Shown: positions 1-8,007, counted from the first letter of the stretch. The stretch is DNA of 14,375 bases from an uncultured Pseudomonadota bacterium (GCA_913056375.1 CAJXNF010000033.1:1-14375); one strand, 5' to 3'. Notes: generated by a model from the letters alone, not told the origin. Translations and numbers: made by a program.

Positions 1-312
1 GAGATTGGAGAGGCAGAGCTGCGTCCTGGAGGAACGGTTTCTGGCCCAGTGCTGATGGAGGTGGCTGACGTTGCGCTTTATGTGGCCCTCCTTGGAGAGA
101 TTGGGATCGTACCATTAGCAGTGACCACTGGCCTGACAATCAACTTCTTGCGCAAACCACCGGCTACTCAGCAGATCATTGCTGTGTGTACGTTGCTCAA
201 AGTTGGTCGGACCCTTGCTACTGGAGAGGTCCGACTCTACTCCGAAGGCCACAAGGAACCTGTTGCTCATGCGGTTGGTACCTACTCGATTCCACCGGTC
301 CAGCGTTCCTAG
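1..312 (+). CDS. PaaI-like hotdog-fold thioesterase, 3' part (5' end outside window)
   Basis: This frame is open from the first base of the window and ends with TAG at 310-312, so only the C-terminal ~103 residues are visible. They start with EIGEAELRPGGTVSGPVLM and run through a DVALYVALLGEIG helix and the strand VTTGLTINFLRKP. This is the layout of the PaaI/YdiI hotdog family, which hydrolyses acyl-CoA thioesters in the cytoplasm as dimers or tetramers. The G-P-V-L-M-E-V-A-D stretch corresponds to the central hotdog helix that carries the usual acidic catalytic residue. The last part, with GRTLATGEVRLYSEG and AVGTYSIP, fits the closing beta strands. The substrate cannot be told from sequence. 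The gene converges on the threonine aldolase gene with only 12 nt between stop codons. The internal ATG at 55 is not the likely start, because hotdog sequence continues upstream of it. Confidence 0.85.
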   Translation, partial: EIGEAELRPGGTVSGPVLMEVADVALYVALLGEIGIVPLAVTTGLTINFLRKPPATQQIIAVCTLLKVGRTLATGEVRLYSEGHKEPVAHAVGTYSIPPVQRS

Positions 313-328
313 AGGCTGCTTGCTCTAG
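309..328. terminator. Short hairpin holding both convergent stop codons; possible weak bidirectional terminator
   Basis: CTAGAG at 309-314 and CTCTAG at 323-328 form a perfect 6-bp stem with an 8-nt loop (315-322). The TAG stop of the hotdog gene (310-312) lies in the left arm. The TAG stop of the - strand aldolase (327-325) lies in the right arm. On the + strand a short T4 run follows at 336-339, about 7 nt after the stem. On the - strand no T-run follows. The stem is short and only half G/C, so intrinsic termination would be weak. Confidence 0.25.
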
Positions 329-1356
329 CGTAGGCTTTTCAGTGCCTTGGCCATTTTCTCAGGAACCTGTTGAATTTGCTCACGACTCACCATCAGGTTA
401 GCGACAGCCCGTAGTGCTTCCGGTCCAAAGTCCAGCATCCCTACACCTTCCTTCTCCAAAGCTTTCGAGAGGGCAGCAGCTGAAGTCCCTGGCGTCTGGA
501 AAACGATTATGTTTGTTTGCACGCTGTCCAGATCAACCTCAATGCCTTCCACCTGGCTCAGCCCTTCTGCCAGCAGTCGTGCGTTTGCGTGATCTTCTGC
601 GAGCCGCTCCCGGTGATTTTCCAAGGCATACAAAGCTCCGGCCGCGATGATACCTGCCTGTCGCATTCCTCCTCCAAACATTTTTCGGAAGTGACGCGCT
701 CGTTGAATGAAGGCTTTGCTACCTGCCAGAGCTGAACCGACCGGTGCTCCCAAGCCTTTAGAAAAGCAGACGCTGACGCTGTCAAAGTCAGATACCAGCT
801 CAGCTTCCGGTTTGCCAAGTGCAACGCTGGCGTTCCAGAGTCGAGCACCATCCAGATGCAGCGCAAGGTCACGCTCTCGGCAAATGACACCAATTTTACG
901 GATTTCTTCCAGCGGATAGATTCGTCCACCCCCTCGATTGTGAGTGTTCTCAAGGCAGACCAGCCGTGTGATTGGATGGTGGACGTCCGGTTTGCGAAGT
1001 GATTTCACCAACTGATCAGCAGTGAAGACACCGTGATCTCCAGGGATCAGACGGCAGGAAGCACCAGACAGCGCTGCTGGACCTCCACCTTCGTAGTAGT
1101 AAATATGGGCCTGAGCCTCCAAAATCACCTCATCCCCTGGCTGGGTGTGAGTACGTAGCCCAACTTGGTTGGTCATCGTGCCAGAAGGCATGAAGACAGC
1201 CTCTTCCTTGCCTAGAATAGCGGCTGTTTTCTCTTCTAGACGAAGTACAGTGGGATCTTCGTGATGAACATCATCACCGACCTCGGCTTCAGCAATGGCT
1301 TTGCGCATTTCAGTGGTTGGTTTGGTGACAGTATCGCTTCGCAGGTCAATCCACAT
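325..1356 (-). CDS. ltaE: Low-specificity L-threonine aldolase (PLP-dependent)
   Basis: This 343-residue protein matches the beta-eliminating lyase/threonine aldolase family in length and motifs. The N-terminus is WIDLRSDTVTKPT, followed by the family's VGDDVHHEDPTV segment. PSGTMTNQVGLRTH lies near residues 57-70 and binds the cofactor phosphate. LHLDGARLWNA has His167 and Asp169, the Asp being the likely ligand of the PLP pyridine nitrogen. In CFSKGLGAPVGS, Lys200 is the expected Schiff-base lysine. The enzyme cleaves L-threonine or L-allo-threonine to glycine and acetaldehyde in the cytosol. The start is ATG at 1356-1354, with AGGAGGA at 1367-1361 and a 4-nt spacer. A TTG one codon earlier (1359) sits too close to that site. 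The gene lies 77 nt downstream of the peptide-transporter ATPase gene in the same direction, so it may be the last gene of that operon or have its own promoter. Its strong ribosome site suggests efficient independent translation. Confidence 0.95.
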   Translation of the reverse strand: MWIDLRSDTVTKPTTEMRKAIAEAEVGDDVHHEDPTVLRLEEKTAAILGKEEAVFMPSGTMTNQVGLRTHTQPGDEVILEAQAHIYYYEGGGPAALSGASCRLIPGDHGVFTADQLVKSLRKPDVHHPITRLVCLENTHNRGGGRIYPLEEIRKIGVICRERDLALHLDGARLWNASVALGKPEAELVSDFDSVSVCFSKGLGAPVGSALAGSKAFIQRARHFRKMFGGGMRQAGIIAAGALYALENHRERLAEDHANARLLAEGLSQVEGIEVDLDSVQTNIIVFQTPGTSAAALSKALEKEGVGMLDFGPEALRAVANLMVSREQIQQVPEKMAKALKSLR

Positions 1357-1360
1357 CAAA

Positions 1361-1367
1361 TCCTCCT
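1361..1367 (-). promoter_or_regulatory. Strong Shine-Dalgarno site that fixes the ltaE start
   Basis: Read on the - strand this is AGGAGGA, followed by TTTG and the ATG at 1356. It supports ATG over the TTG at 1359, which would leave a spacer of only one base. Confidence 0.8.
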
Positions 1368-1388
1368 AAAGAGTGAAGTTTCAGAAAA

Positions 1389-1423
1389 AAGTTCAGCGTG
1401 CCGAGGTCTGCTTTGGATGTCAA
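1389..1423 (-). promoter_or_regulatory. Possible weak promoter for ltaE in the oppF-ltaE gap
   Basis: A perfect TTGACA (-35 consensus) lies at 1423-1418 on the - strand, just after the upstream ATPase stop codon. At a 17-nt spacing the -10 position reads CACGCT, which keeps only the A2 and T6 of TATAAT, so the match is poor. The 77-nt gap is the second-largest within the - strand block, so an internal promoter here is plausible but not shown. Confidence 0.2.
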
Positions 1424-1433
1424 ATCCGAATGA

Positions 1434-2435
1434 TCAGGCAGAATCCATTCGTGCATGGTGACAAGCTACCAATTGGCCTGTTCGGATTTGCCGAAATTCG
1501 GGTCGCTGTTGGCGGCACTCGCTGGTCACTTGCGGACAACGTTCGGCAAAAACGCAGCCAGTATGCTGCTTGGTAGGACTGGGGACATCCCCAGCGAGCA
1601 CACGCTCACCCAGGGGACGGCGGGTCTTTGGGTCTCCAGAGGGAATTGCCCGTAGAAGAGCTTGTGTGTAGGGATGGGCAGGGGTTTGGAAGAGTTCCTT
1701 ACGGTTGGCGATCTCGACGATGCGGCCTAGGTACATCACGGCAACTCGATCTGCCAGATGCTGAATCACTGCCAGGTCATGACTGATGAACAGATAGCTC
1801 AACCCTTGTTGCTGTTGTAGCTCAAGCAATAGGTTGAGGATTTGCGCCTGAATCGAGACATCGAGTGAGGAAACCGCTTCGTCACAAAGTACGATTTCAG
1901 GACGCAGAGCCAGCGCCCGGGCAATACTGATACGCTGACGTTGACCACCAGAAAACTCGTGCGGAAAGCGTTTCAGATGTTCGGATCGCAACCCAACCTG
2001 TTCCAGCAGCTTCGTTGCAAAATCCTGGGTCTCTGAAGCACGGATGTGTCCGTGATAGCACGCTGCGCTGCTGATGATCTCTTCAATCGTCAGTCGTGGA
2101 TTGAGAGAAGCGTAGGGGTTCTGAAAAATCAACTGCATCCGCAGTCTTTGTTTCCGAAGCTCTGTAGAACTCAGCACACCGAGTTCGGTATCTTTGAGCC
2201 AGACTCTTCCCCCGGTAGGGGGATGTAAGTAGAGCAAACTGCGCGCAAGCGTAGACTTTCCACAACCAGACTCTCCCACTAGCCCCAAGGTCTCGCCCGC
2301 ATTCAACACAAAGCTGACTCCGTCCACTGCCCGGACAAAGCCCACTGTCCTACCTAGCAGGCCTTGACGAATAGGAAAGTAAGTCTGTAGATCCTGCACT
2401 CGGAGGATGGAAGCGTTGGAGGAGGAGCTTGTCAT
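1434..2435 (-). CDS. oppF: Oligopeptide/dipeptide ABC transporter ATP-binding protein (OppF/DppF-like)
   Basis: This 333-residue ATPase is one of the two nucleotide-binding subunits that power peptide import at the inner face of the membrane. It has Walker A GESGCGKST at 54-62, Q-loop Gln105, signature FSGGQRQ at 161-167, Walker B IVLCDE ending at Glu186, D-loop SSLD and switch His219. The C-terminal oligopeptide-transporter domain contains HPYTQALL (254-261) and four cysteines (C294, C300, C307, C325). Related subunits bind a [4Fe-4S] cluster through such cysteines. The start is ATG 2435-2433, one base after the upstream ATPase stop (TGA-G-ATG), so translational coupling is likely. The frame could be extended upstream to 2591, but that stretch overlaps the end of the previous gene and does not resemble family sequence. 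The downstream neighbour is the threonine aldolase gene. Confidence 0.93.
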   Translation of the reverse strand: MTSSSSNASILRVQDLQTYFPIRQGLLGRTVGFVRAVDGVSFVLNAGETLGLVGESGCGKSTLARSLLYLHPPTGGRVWLKDTELGVLSSTELRKQRLRMQLIFQNPYASLNPRLTIEEIISSAACYHGHIRASETQDFATKLLEQVGLRSEHLKRFPHEFSGGQRQRISIARALALRPEIVLCDEAVSSLDVSIQAQILNLLLELQQQQGLSYLFISHDLAVIQHLADRVAVMYLGRIVEIANRKELFQTPAHPYTQALLRAIPSGDPKTRRPLGERVLAGDVPSPTKQHTGCVFAERCPQVTSECRQQRPEFRQIRTGQLVACHHARMDSA

Positions 2436-2436
2436 C

Positions 2437-3426
2437 TCAGGTGTCCTGAGGAAATTCGAACCAGCGGTAACAACGGCTCCGATGTGAGAAACCCAATAAT
2501 TCAGGTATCTTGACGGAACAGTCGGGTCCTGGCCAGGGACAACGATCGAGGAAGCGGCAGCCCTCAGATAACTCCTGTAGGGAAGGAACATTTCCTGGAA
2601 TGTGATAGAGTCGCTCTCGTTGGCCTGAGATCTCCGTTAGACTGGGTCTTGATTTGAGTAGCCCACGGGTATAGGGATGCCGTGGACGTTCGAAAATTGC
2701 TCGAACCGAGGTTTCTTCAATGATGTCTCCGGCATACATGACTGCGACCCGATCGGCCATTTCGGCGATCACGCGAAGATCGTGGCTGATGAAGAGCAGA
2801 GCCATTCCATGCTGTTTTTGTAGTTGGCGCAGGAGGTGAAGAATCTGGACCTGAATCGTCACATCTAGTGCGGTGGTTGGTTCATCAGCAATCAACAACG
2901 CTGGTTCACAGGCCAAGGCCATAGCGATCATTACCCGTTGACACATACCACCACTGAGTTCATGTGGATAGCGTGACCATTGACGCTCAGGATCTGGTAG
3001 CCCGACTTCGGAGAGTAGCGATAGACCTTGATCACGAGCTTGCTGGGCAGAAAACCCTTTGTGACGTCGCAGTGGCTCAGAAATTTGCTTGCCAATCGTT
3101 AGTACAGGATTCAGAGCCGAGCTAGGGTCCTGAAAAATCATTGAGATTTGGTTGCCGCGGAGTTCTCTTCGTTTTCGTTCCGAGAGTTTCAGTAGGTCTT
3201 CTCCAGCAAAGCGAATTTCTCCGCTTGTGATTCTTCCGGGTGAACTGATTAGTCCCATAATTGCCAAGGCTGTTAGGGACTTGCCACAACCAGACTCTCC
3301 AACCAACCCAAGTGTTTTTCCTCGTTCCAGTTGCAAATCCAATTCATTGATTGCGGTCACTTTCCCACTACGCAGTAGGAAGTCAACTTTCAGATTGTCC
3401 AACTGTAGTAAGGGGGTTTGAGCCAT
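2437..3426 (-). CDS. oppD: Oligopeptide/dipeptide ABC transporter ATP-binding protein (OppD/DppD-like)
   Basis: This is the second ATPase subunit of the peptide importer, 329 residues, the usual OppD length. It has Walker A GESGCGKS at 43-50, Q-loop Gln99, signature LSGGMCQR from 157, Walker B LLIADE with Asp181/Glu182, ALD D-loop and switch His215. LSGGMCQRV instead of LSGGMRQRV is a common variant in OppD proteins. The C-terminal domain has RHPYTRGLL (249-257) and cysteines C290, C296, C303 and C319. This spacing matches the iron-sulfur cluster motif described for some OppD/DppD subunits. The ATG at 3426 directly abuts the permease stop (TGAATG), with AGGA at 3434-3431 and a 4-nt spacer, so translation is probably coupled. 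It would pair with the OppF-like subunit as a heterodimer under the two permeases. Confidence 0.95.
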   Translation of the reverse strand: MAQTPLLQLDNLKVDFLLRSGKVTAINELDLQLERGKTLGLVGESGCGKSLTALAIMGLISSPGRITSGEIRFAGEDLLKLSERKRRELRGNQISMIFQDPSSALNPVLTIGKQISEPLRRHKGFSAQQARDQGLSLLSEVGLPDPERQWSRYPHELSGGMCQRVMIAMALACEPALLIADEPTTALDVTIQVQILHLLRQLQKQHGMALLFISHDLRVIAEMADRVAVMYAGDIIEETSVRAIFERPRHPYTRGLLKSRPSLTEISGQRERLYHIPGNVPSLQELSEGCRFLDRCPWPGPDCSVKIPELLGFSHRSRCYRWFEFPQDT

Positions 3427-4365
3427 TCAGTCCTGTAACTTGGGATCAAAGGCATCGCGCAGACCATCTCCAACGAAGTTGAAGGCTAGAACGGTCAGGG
3501 TCATTGCGGTTGCTGGCGCCAGGATCAAGTGAGGATAGGAACGAATTCCTTCCAGTCCTTCAGAAATCATTGCACCCCAGCTTGGAACAGGTGGATTGAC
3601 TCCCAGTCCAATGAAGCTCAGCACCGACTCGTAAATGATGTAATCCGGAATCGCGACAGACTCAGCGACGATACAAGTTCCCAGTAGATTGGGAAACAGG
3701 CGACGAAAAAGAATAGTTGGCACACCAAAGCCTTGCACAAGATCAGCTTCGATAAATTCACGACGTCGCAGTGAGAGGGTCTCTGCCCGGGCAATCCGAG
3801 CCAGCCGTACCCAGGAAGTCAGCCCAATTCCAATGAAAATGGAGAGCAGACCTCCCAATTGACTATCCCATTCATAGAAGATGGCCTTGAATCCTGTGAA
3901 CTCTTCTGGATTTCCTGCACGAAAATAGACCATGATCAGGATCACAAACAGCAGAGTGGGAACCGCATTGAGAATATCGACGAACCGCATCATCCACTCA
4001 TCCAGCTTGCCCCCGTAGTAGCCAGCAACCAACCCGTAGCTGACACCAATGATAAAGCTTGCTAGAGCGGCACAGATCGCAACTGTTAGTGAAATTCTAG
4101 CCCCATAGAGGATCCGGCTCCAGACATCACGACCCAAAAAGTCGGTACCTAGCAGGAATCCTTCTTCTCCAGGTTGCAGATAGGTAGCGAGGAAGTCCTC
4201 TTCAGCGAAGTGTTGCGGAGCGAGCCAATCAACGAAAATGGCAACCAGAAAAAGAATCAGCAGAAACAAAAAACTGCTCAATGCCAATCGGTTTCTGGCG
4301 AACCTTCGGAAAGCAAGCCGATTGAGACTTTTACTGATGGCCGGTGAGGCAGAAGTTTCAATCAT
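3427..4365 (-). CDS. oppC: Peptide ABC transporter permease (OppC/DppC-like)
   Basis: This 312-residue inner-membrane permease has the OppC layout. A cytoplasmic N-terminus (about 1-28) with RRFARNRLA precedes the first membrane helix (about 29-50). A periplasmic loop follows and carries FLLGTDFLGRDVWSRILYGARIS, the hallmark of OppC/DppC subunits. A further set of about five hydrophobic helices follows. The coupling-helix region reads IEADLVQGFGVPTILFRRLFPNLLGT. Its opening EAD is a variant of the EAA motif that contacts the ATPases. The C-terminus with FNFVGDGLRDAFDPKLQD is typical of the family. It should pair with the OppB-like permease to form the channel. The start ATG is 22 nt after the OppB stop. 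I see no strong Shine-Dalgarno sequence there, so coupling to upstream translation may matter. Confidence 0.95.
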   Translation of the reverse strand: MIETSASPAISKSLNRLAFRRFARNRLALSSFLFLLILFLVAIFVDWLAPQHFAEEDFLATYLQPGEEGFLLGTDFLGRDVWSRILYGARISLTVAICAALASFIIGVSYGLVAGYYGGKLDEWMMRFVDILNAVPTLLFVILIMVYFRAGNPEEFTGFKAIFYEWDSQLGGLLSIFIGIGLTSWVRLARIARAETLSLRRREFIEADLVQGFGVPTILFRRLFPNLLGTCIVAESVAIPDYIIYESVLSFIGLGVNPPVPSWGAMISEGLEGIRSYPHLILAPATAMTLTVLAFNFVGDGLRDAFDPKLQD

Positions 4366-4387
4366 GGATGGGTCATGGGGAAGATGG

Positions 4388-5305
4388 TCATTCTAATCGA
4401 ATCCTTGGATCTGCCCAGGCGTAGAGAATGTCTACTAGGGTGTTCATGAGAATGATCAGAAATCCATAGAGCAGGTAGATGCCCATGACCACGGGATAGT
4501 CGCGGTTACTGATGCTGGTGATGAAGTAACTTCCCAGACCAGGAATAGCAAAGATCTCTTCCACCACCAGAGTGCCCGTGAGCAGATAGGCCAAAATGGG
4601 GCCCATAATGGTGAGTACGGGGAGTAATGCGTTGCGCAGTGCATGCTGACCAAGGACAGAAACTTCTGAAAGTCCCTTGGCTCGAGCTGTACGGATAAAG
4701 TCTTCTTGAATGACTTGGAGCATGCTGGAACGGGTCAGCCTGGAAATCACTGCTGCAATGCCCAGCCCTAAAGCAAGTGTTGGTAGTACCTTGGAATCCC
4801 AGGTCGTCCAGCGAGCAATGGGTAGCCATTTGAGAAAGAGCCCAAAGAAGAGGATCAGCATCGGGGCTAGCGCCAAGTTAGGGATGCTGGTACCAAGAAT
4901 TGCTAGCAGAGTAGCCACGTAATCTGGTAAGCGGTTATGGTAGGCGGCTGCAAGGACTCCCAATGGCAGTCCAATCAACAGTCCCAGCAGGATTGCGTAC
5001 AAACCTAGCTCGAGCGAGATCGGTAGGCGTTGCGCAATTAGATCGATGACGGGCAGATCACGTTGGGAATAGCTGACACCCAAATCTCCCTGCAGCGCAT
5101 TACCAACGTAGCGCACGAACTGCTCCCAGAGTGGCCGGTCCAAGCCATAATAGGCTTCGATGTTGCGCATGATCTCGGGAGGGAGGCTTTTTTCTGTGTC
5201 GAAGGGCCCCCCAGGGAGTGCCTTCAGTAGTAGAAAGACGAGGGCAGCAATCACGAGCAGCGACAGGGCACCACTGCCCAATCGCCGCACCAGGAAGTTC
5301 AGCAT
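4388..5305 (-). CDS. oppB: Peptide ABC transporter permease (OppB/DppB-like)
   Basis: This 305-residue permease begins LNFLVRRLGSGALSLLVIAALVF. That is the first membrane helix typical of OppB proteins, which start with a short cytoplasmic RRL segment. LKALPGGPFD and YYGLDRPLWEQFVRYVGNALQGDLG (residues about 28-76) are the conserved OppB periplasmic region. Around residue 205 the coupling motif reads RTARAKGLSEVSVLGQHALRNALLP, a variant EAA loop. FAIPGLGSYFITSISNRDYPVVMG and the C-terminal DILYAWADPRIRL are also characteristic. The protein lies in the cytoplasmic membrane and forms the peptide channel with the OppC-like partner. The gene starts 10 nt after the stop codon of the binding-protein gene. 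No strong ribosome site is visible in that short spacer. Confidence 0.95.
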   Translation of the reverse strand: MLNFLVRRLGSGALSLLVIAALVFLLLKALPGGPFDTEKSLPPEIMRNIEAYYGLDRPLWEQFVRYVGNALQGDLGVSYSQRDLPVIDLIAQRLPISLELGLYAILLGLLIGLPLGVLAAAYHNRLPDYVATLLAILGTSIPNLALAPMLILFFGLFLKWLPIARWTTWDSKVLPTLALGLGIAAVISRLTRSSMLQVIQEDFIRTARAKGLSEVSVLGQHALRNALLPVLTIMGPILAYLLTGTLVVEEIFAIPGLGSYFITSISNRDYPVVMGIYLLYGFLIILMNTLVDILYAWADPRIRLE

Positions 5306-5315
5306 TGGCTTGGAA

Positions 5316-6947
5316 TCATGGGCGTCCCATCAAGCGCCAGTAGCGGATCTGCTGTCCACCCAACGCCATGTGATACCAGTCTTTCAGCCGGGGATTGACC
5401 AGATACTTGGAAGCGTAGAAGTAGAGCGGAATGATCGCAGCCTCCTCTTCGTTGAGGATCTGCTCGGCTCGACGGTAGAGTTGGATGCGCTCACTCGGAT
5501 CCGTCGAACCCATCGCTTTTTCGGTCAACTGGGCGTATTCACTGTTTTGCCAACGAATGCGATTGGTGGACTTTGTTGGGTGGAATACCTCCATCAGCCA
5601 GTTGTTGGCGTCTGGATAGTCAGCGCACCAGCCAAAGCGGAACAGGTGTGGGGCATCGGGTTGGGTAGTTGACTTCAGGTAGACCTTCCATTCCTGGTTT
5701 TCGATTCTGATGTTAACTCCAAGGTTGCGTCTGAGCATGGCTTGCACTGCCTGAGCGATCTTGGCGTGGTTTTCCGAAGTGTTGTGCATGTAGGTAATGG
5801 TGGGGAATCCTTCACCATCTGGATAACCAGCTTCTGCAAGCCAACGACGGGCCTGCTCTGGATCATAGCCAATCCCAATACCTTCCTTCGGATCTACGGA
5901 CCCAAAGATTGGAGGCCGAGTGAAAGTCGTTGCCGGTTCTTCTCCACCCTTGGTGATTCGTTCCACCAAAGTCTTACGGTCGATGGCTGCAGAAAGCGCC
6001 TTGCGGACCAGTGGATTGTTGGTCGGTTCCCGTTCGTTGTTCACTCCCAGGTAGTAGGTGCAGAGGTCTGGTTGAGCAGAATATCGGTCTGCATATTCTT
6101 TGCGCACGCGGTCGATCTCTGCGACAGGAATTGAGAGGAAAGTTCCTCCAATGATGTCCAGTTCTCCGTTCTCAAACATCGCCAGACCGGTGGAGGATTC
6201 AGGAATGATATAGTAATTCACCTCCTCAATCTGAGCAGGCTGCTGGGTGACCGAGTCCTTGTAATCAGGATTGCGCTTGAGGATCAACTGATTGCCTTTT
6301 TCCCAGGTGGCAAGCCGGTAGGATCCGTTTGTCAGGATGTGCTCAGGCTCCGTCCAGGCAGTGCCAAAGGCTTCAATGGAACGTCGAGGCAGAGGTCGAT
6401 AGGTCCAGAGGCCTGCCATCGCTGGGAAAAATCCAGCGGGTTGTGTAAGCCGAAATTCAACCGTGTAGTCATCCACTGCACGGACTCCGAGGCTATTGAA
6501 ATCCTTGCTTTCTCCCTTATTGATCGCTTCGGCTCCTTCCAGAATGTAGAGGACGTAAGCGTAGGGTGAGGCGGTTTCCGGGTTGATGTTGCGACGAATC
6601 GCATATTCGATGTCATGGGCTGTGACGGGAACCCCATCGCTCCAGAAGACATCCTTGCGCATCTCGAAGGTATAGGTGCGGCTGTCTGCACTGGCTGACC
6701 ATTTTGTGGCCAACTCCGGAATCACCTCATAGGTCTTTGGATCATAGTCGGTCAGGCCGAGAAAGAGTTGTTCAATGACCTCAATGGAAGAAGAATCCTG
6801 AGCCAACCCTGGGTCCAGAGTTGGGATGGCACTCATTTGAGGCAAGCGCAGAGTTTTTGTGATGTCCTGGGCGATGACAACAGGAGCGGAGAGCAGCAAC
6901 AGCCCACCAAGCAGGCAAAGAGTTCGACGAACAGCAGCAAGCAGCAT
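5316..6947 (-). CDS. oppA: Periplasmic oligopeptide-binding protein (OppA/DppA-like, SBP family 5)
   Basis: This 543-residue solute-binding protein should capture peptides in the periplasm and deliver them to OppBC. The N-terminus is a signal peptide: a basic start (AAVRR), a hydrophobic core (LCLLGGLLLLSAPVV), and a VIA|QD site suiting signal peptidase I near residue 26. There is no lipobox cysteine at the cleavage site, so it is probably soluble rather than a lipoprotein. Family 5 motifs include TLDPGLAQDSSS, ATKWSASADSRTYTFEMRKDVFWSDGVPVTA (the conserved W-S-D-G block), and FRFGWCADYPDANNWL, which lines the ligand pocket in OppA relatives. The start is ATG at 6947-6945 with GGAGG at 6957-6953 and a 5-nt spacer. 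An upstream extension to 7037 is possible in frame but would bury the signal peptide. The ligand cannot be read from sequence; peptides are the family default, but some members bind other compounds such as nickel chelates or murein peptides. Confidence 0.93.
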   Translation of the reverse strand: MLLAAVRRTLCLLGGLLLLSAPVVIAQDITKTLRLPQMSAIPTLDPGLAQDSSSIEVIEQLFLGLTDYDPKTYEVIPELATKWSASADSRTYTFEMRKDVFWSDGVPVTAHDIEYAIRRNINPETASPYAYVLYILEGAEAINKGESKDFNSLGVRAVDDYTVEFRLTQPAGFFPAMAGLWTYRPLPRRSIEAFGTAWTEPEHILTNGSYRLATWEKGNQLILKRNPDYKDSVTQQPAQIEEVNYYIIPESSTGLAMFENGELDIIGGTFLSIPVAEIDRVRKEYADRYSAQPDLCTYYLGVNNEREPTNNPLVRKALSAAIDRKTLVERITKGGEEPATTFTRPPIFGSVDPKEGIGIGYDPEQARRWLAEAGYPDGEGFPTITYMHNTSENHAKIAQAVQAMLRRNLGVNIRIENQEWKVYLKSTTQPDAPHLFRFGWCADYPDANNWLMEVFHPTKSTNRIRWQNSEYAQLTEKAMGSTDPSERIQLYRRAEQILNEEEAAIIPLYFYASKYLVNPRLKDWYHMALGGQQIRYWRLMGRP

Positions 6948-7077
6948 GGGAACCTCCACTGGAATCGTGATGATTATGATGAGGAACAAAGCCACAAAGT
7001 TACCCATCATGGCTCTGGAAAACAAGTCTGCTAACACAAGAAAGGCAACAACTGAGGCATGCGGGCTTAAAAGATAG
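6948..7077 (-). promoter_or_regulatory. 130-nt gap ahead of oppA; likely leader or promoter region of the transporter genes
   Basis: This is the largest gap inside the - strand block. A CATAAT hexamer lies about 30 nt before the oppA start on the - strand, but I find no good -35 element 16-18 nt ahead of it. I also see no convincing terminator for the preceding amidotransferase gene. Whether oppABCDF has its own promoter here is undecided. Confidence 0.25.
6953..6957 (-). promoter_or_regulatory. Shine-Dalgarno site that fixes the oppA start
   Basis: The - strand reads GGAGG, then TTCCC, then the ATG at 6947. This places the start directly before the signal peptide and rules against the longer frame beginning at 7037. 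Confidence 0.75.
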
Positions 7078-8007
7078 CTAAGAAGCCAAGGCCCTTACCC
7101 TCTGCTGCTGGAGCATTTCCTTGCGCAGGGAAAGCTCACCCTGATATGGCAGTGGAATTCGCCGGATTTCCAACCTTCGATCGGGATGTACGATCACGAT
7201 GTGATTGTTCTCGACCTGGGTCCAGATCTCCTCGTTTTGAGTCAGGGGTTCTGAGGCAACAACGAGGGCATTTTGGCTGTCATCTCGGCTCAGGCCGAAC
7301 TCACAACGGCCCCCCTGTCTAACCTCCAGCGATCCCTTGATGCAAAACAGCGAAGCGGGCCGTGCTCCACGCCGTGTGACGAAGCGTGTAACGATTGTTG
7401 TCTGGCCGTTGGTCACCGCAAAATTGATGAAGGAATTGGTGATCGCTCCAGAGGCTTTGCGGAGATACATCAGACGCCGGATGGTAGCAATCATCGCCCG
7501 TTCCATTTCTGCAGCATCAGCAGTGTCATCAAAGCCAATCTCGTCGAGAAACAGGGCAAAGGCATGTTCAGAATCGGTCGTGCCGTTGATCATTGCATAT
7601 GCTTTGTCGGACAGTTGGTTGATCAGCAAGCGCTTGAAGCGGGTGAATTGATCCAGACGACCATTGTGCATCCAGAGAAAGCGGCCGTATTGAAACGGAT
7701 GACAGTTGGCTTCAGAGACGGGCATGCCGACCGAGGCATCTCGTACGTGAGCAAAGAAGTTCTGGGTGCGAATCTTTGAGGAAATGTGGGCCAGGTTGAG
7801 GTTGCTCCAGGCAGGTTCAATGCTTAGAAATGTCCCCGGTTCTGGATCATCAAAATCTGGATACCACCCTACTCCAAATCCATCACCATTGACTGGGCGC
7901 ACCCTTTTCTTGGAGTACTTGCTTTGTTCGACTAGAGAATTTTCTGTACTGAAAATCAACGGACGCATCAGCGTCAGAGGACCAGAATAGGTCAAAAAAC
8001 GACACAT
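7078..8007 (-). CDS. Class II glutamine amidotransferase, YafJ/EgtC/DUG3-type (Ntn hydrolase)
   Basis: This 309-residue protein starts Met-Cys-Arg-Phe. Cys2 is the catalytic nucleophile of Ntn-type glutaminase domains after removal of Met1. Other family landmarks are QSKYSKKRVRPVNGDGFGVGWY with N40-G41-D42-G43, FFAHVRDAS with His87 and Arg89, NCHPFQYGRFLWMHNG (residues 101-116), and TTDSEHAF further on. There is no synthetase domain attached. Stand-alone relatives act as glutaminases or as hydrolases of gamma-glutamyl bonds: EgtC in ergothioneine synthesis and yeast DUG3 in glutathione breakdown. YafJ itself has no settled role. The gene starts 3 nt after the RimK-like ligase stop. GAAGGG (8019-8014) overlaps that stop codon, so the two are almost certainly translated together. 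The protein could feed ammonia to the ligase or trim glutamyl groups that the ligase adds. Both ideas are inference from context. Confidence 0.9.
   Translation of the reverse strand: MCRFLTYSGPLTLMRPLIFSTENSLVEQSKYSKKRVRPVNGDGFGVGWYPDFDDPEPGTFLSIEPAWSNLNLAHISSKIRTQNFFAHVRDASVGMPVSEANCHPFQYGRFLWMHNGRLDQFTRFKRLLINQLSDKAYAMINGTTDSEHAFALFLDEIGFDDTADAAEMERAMIATIRRLMYLRKASGAITNSFINFAVTNGQTTIVTRFVTRRGARPASLFCIKGSLEVRQGGRCEFGLSRDDSQNALVVASEPLTQNEEIWTQVENNHIVIVHPDRRLEIRRIPLPYQGELSLRKEMLQQQRVRALAS

Noticed and set aside
2436..2591. N-terminal extension of the OppF-like frame up to 2591
   Set aside because: It overlaps the end of the OppD-like gene, does not resemble family sequence, and the ATG at 2435 gives the normal OppF start with a 1-nt coupled junction.
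5160..5672. 170-codon + strand open frame across the oppA-oppB junction
   Set aside because: It is antisense to two well-supported transporter genes with no recognisable motifs.
6948..7037. Longer start for the binding protein at 7037
   Set aside because: It would place 30 residues before a good signal peptide. A clear GGAGG site precedes the ATG at 6947.
7273..7779. 168-codon + strand open frame inside the amidotransferase gene
   Set aside because: It lies fully antisense to a gene with clear catalytic motifs, and its translation resembles no family I know.
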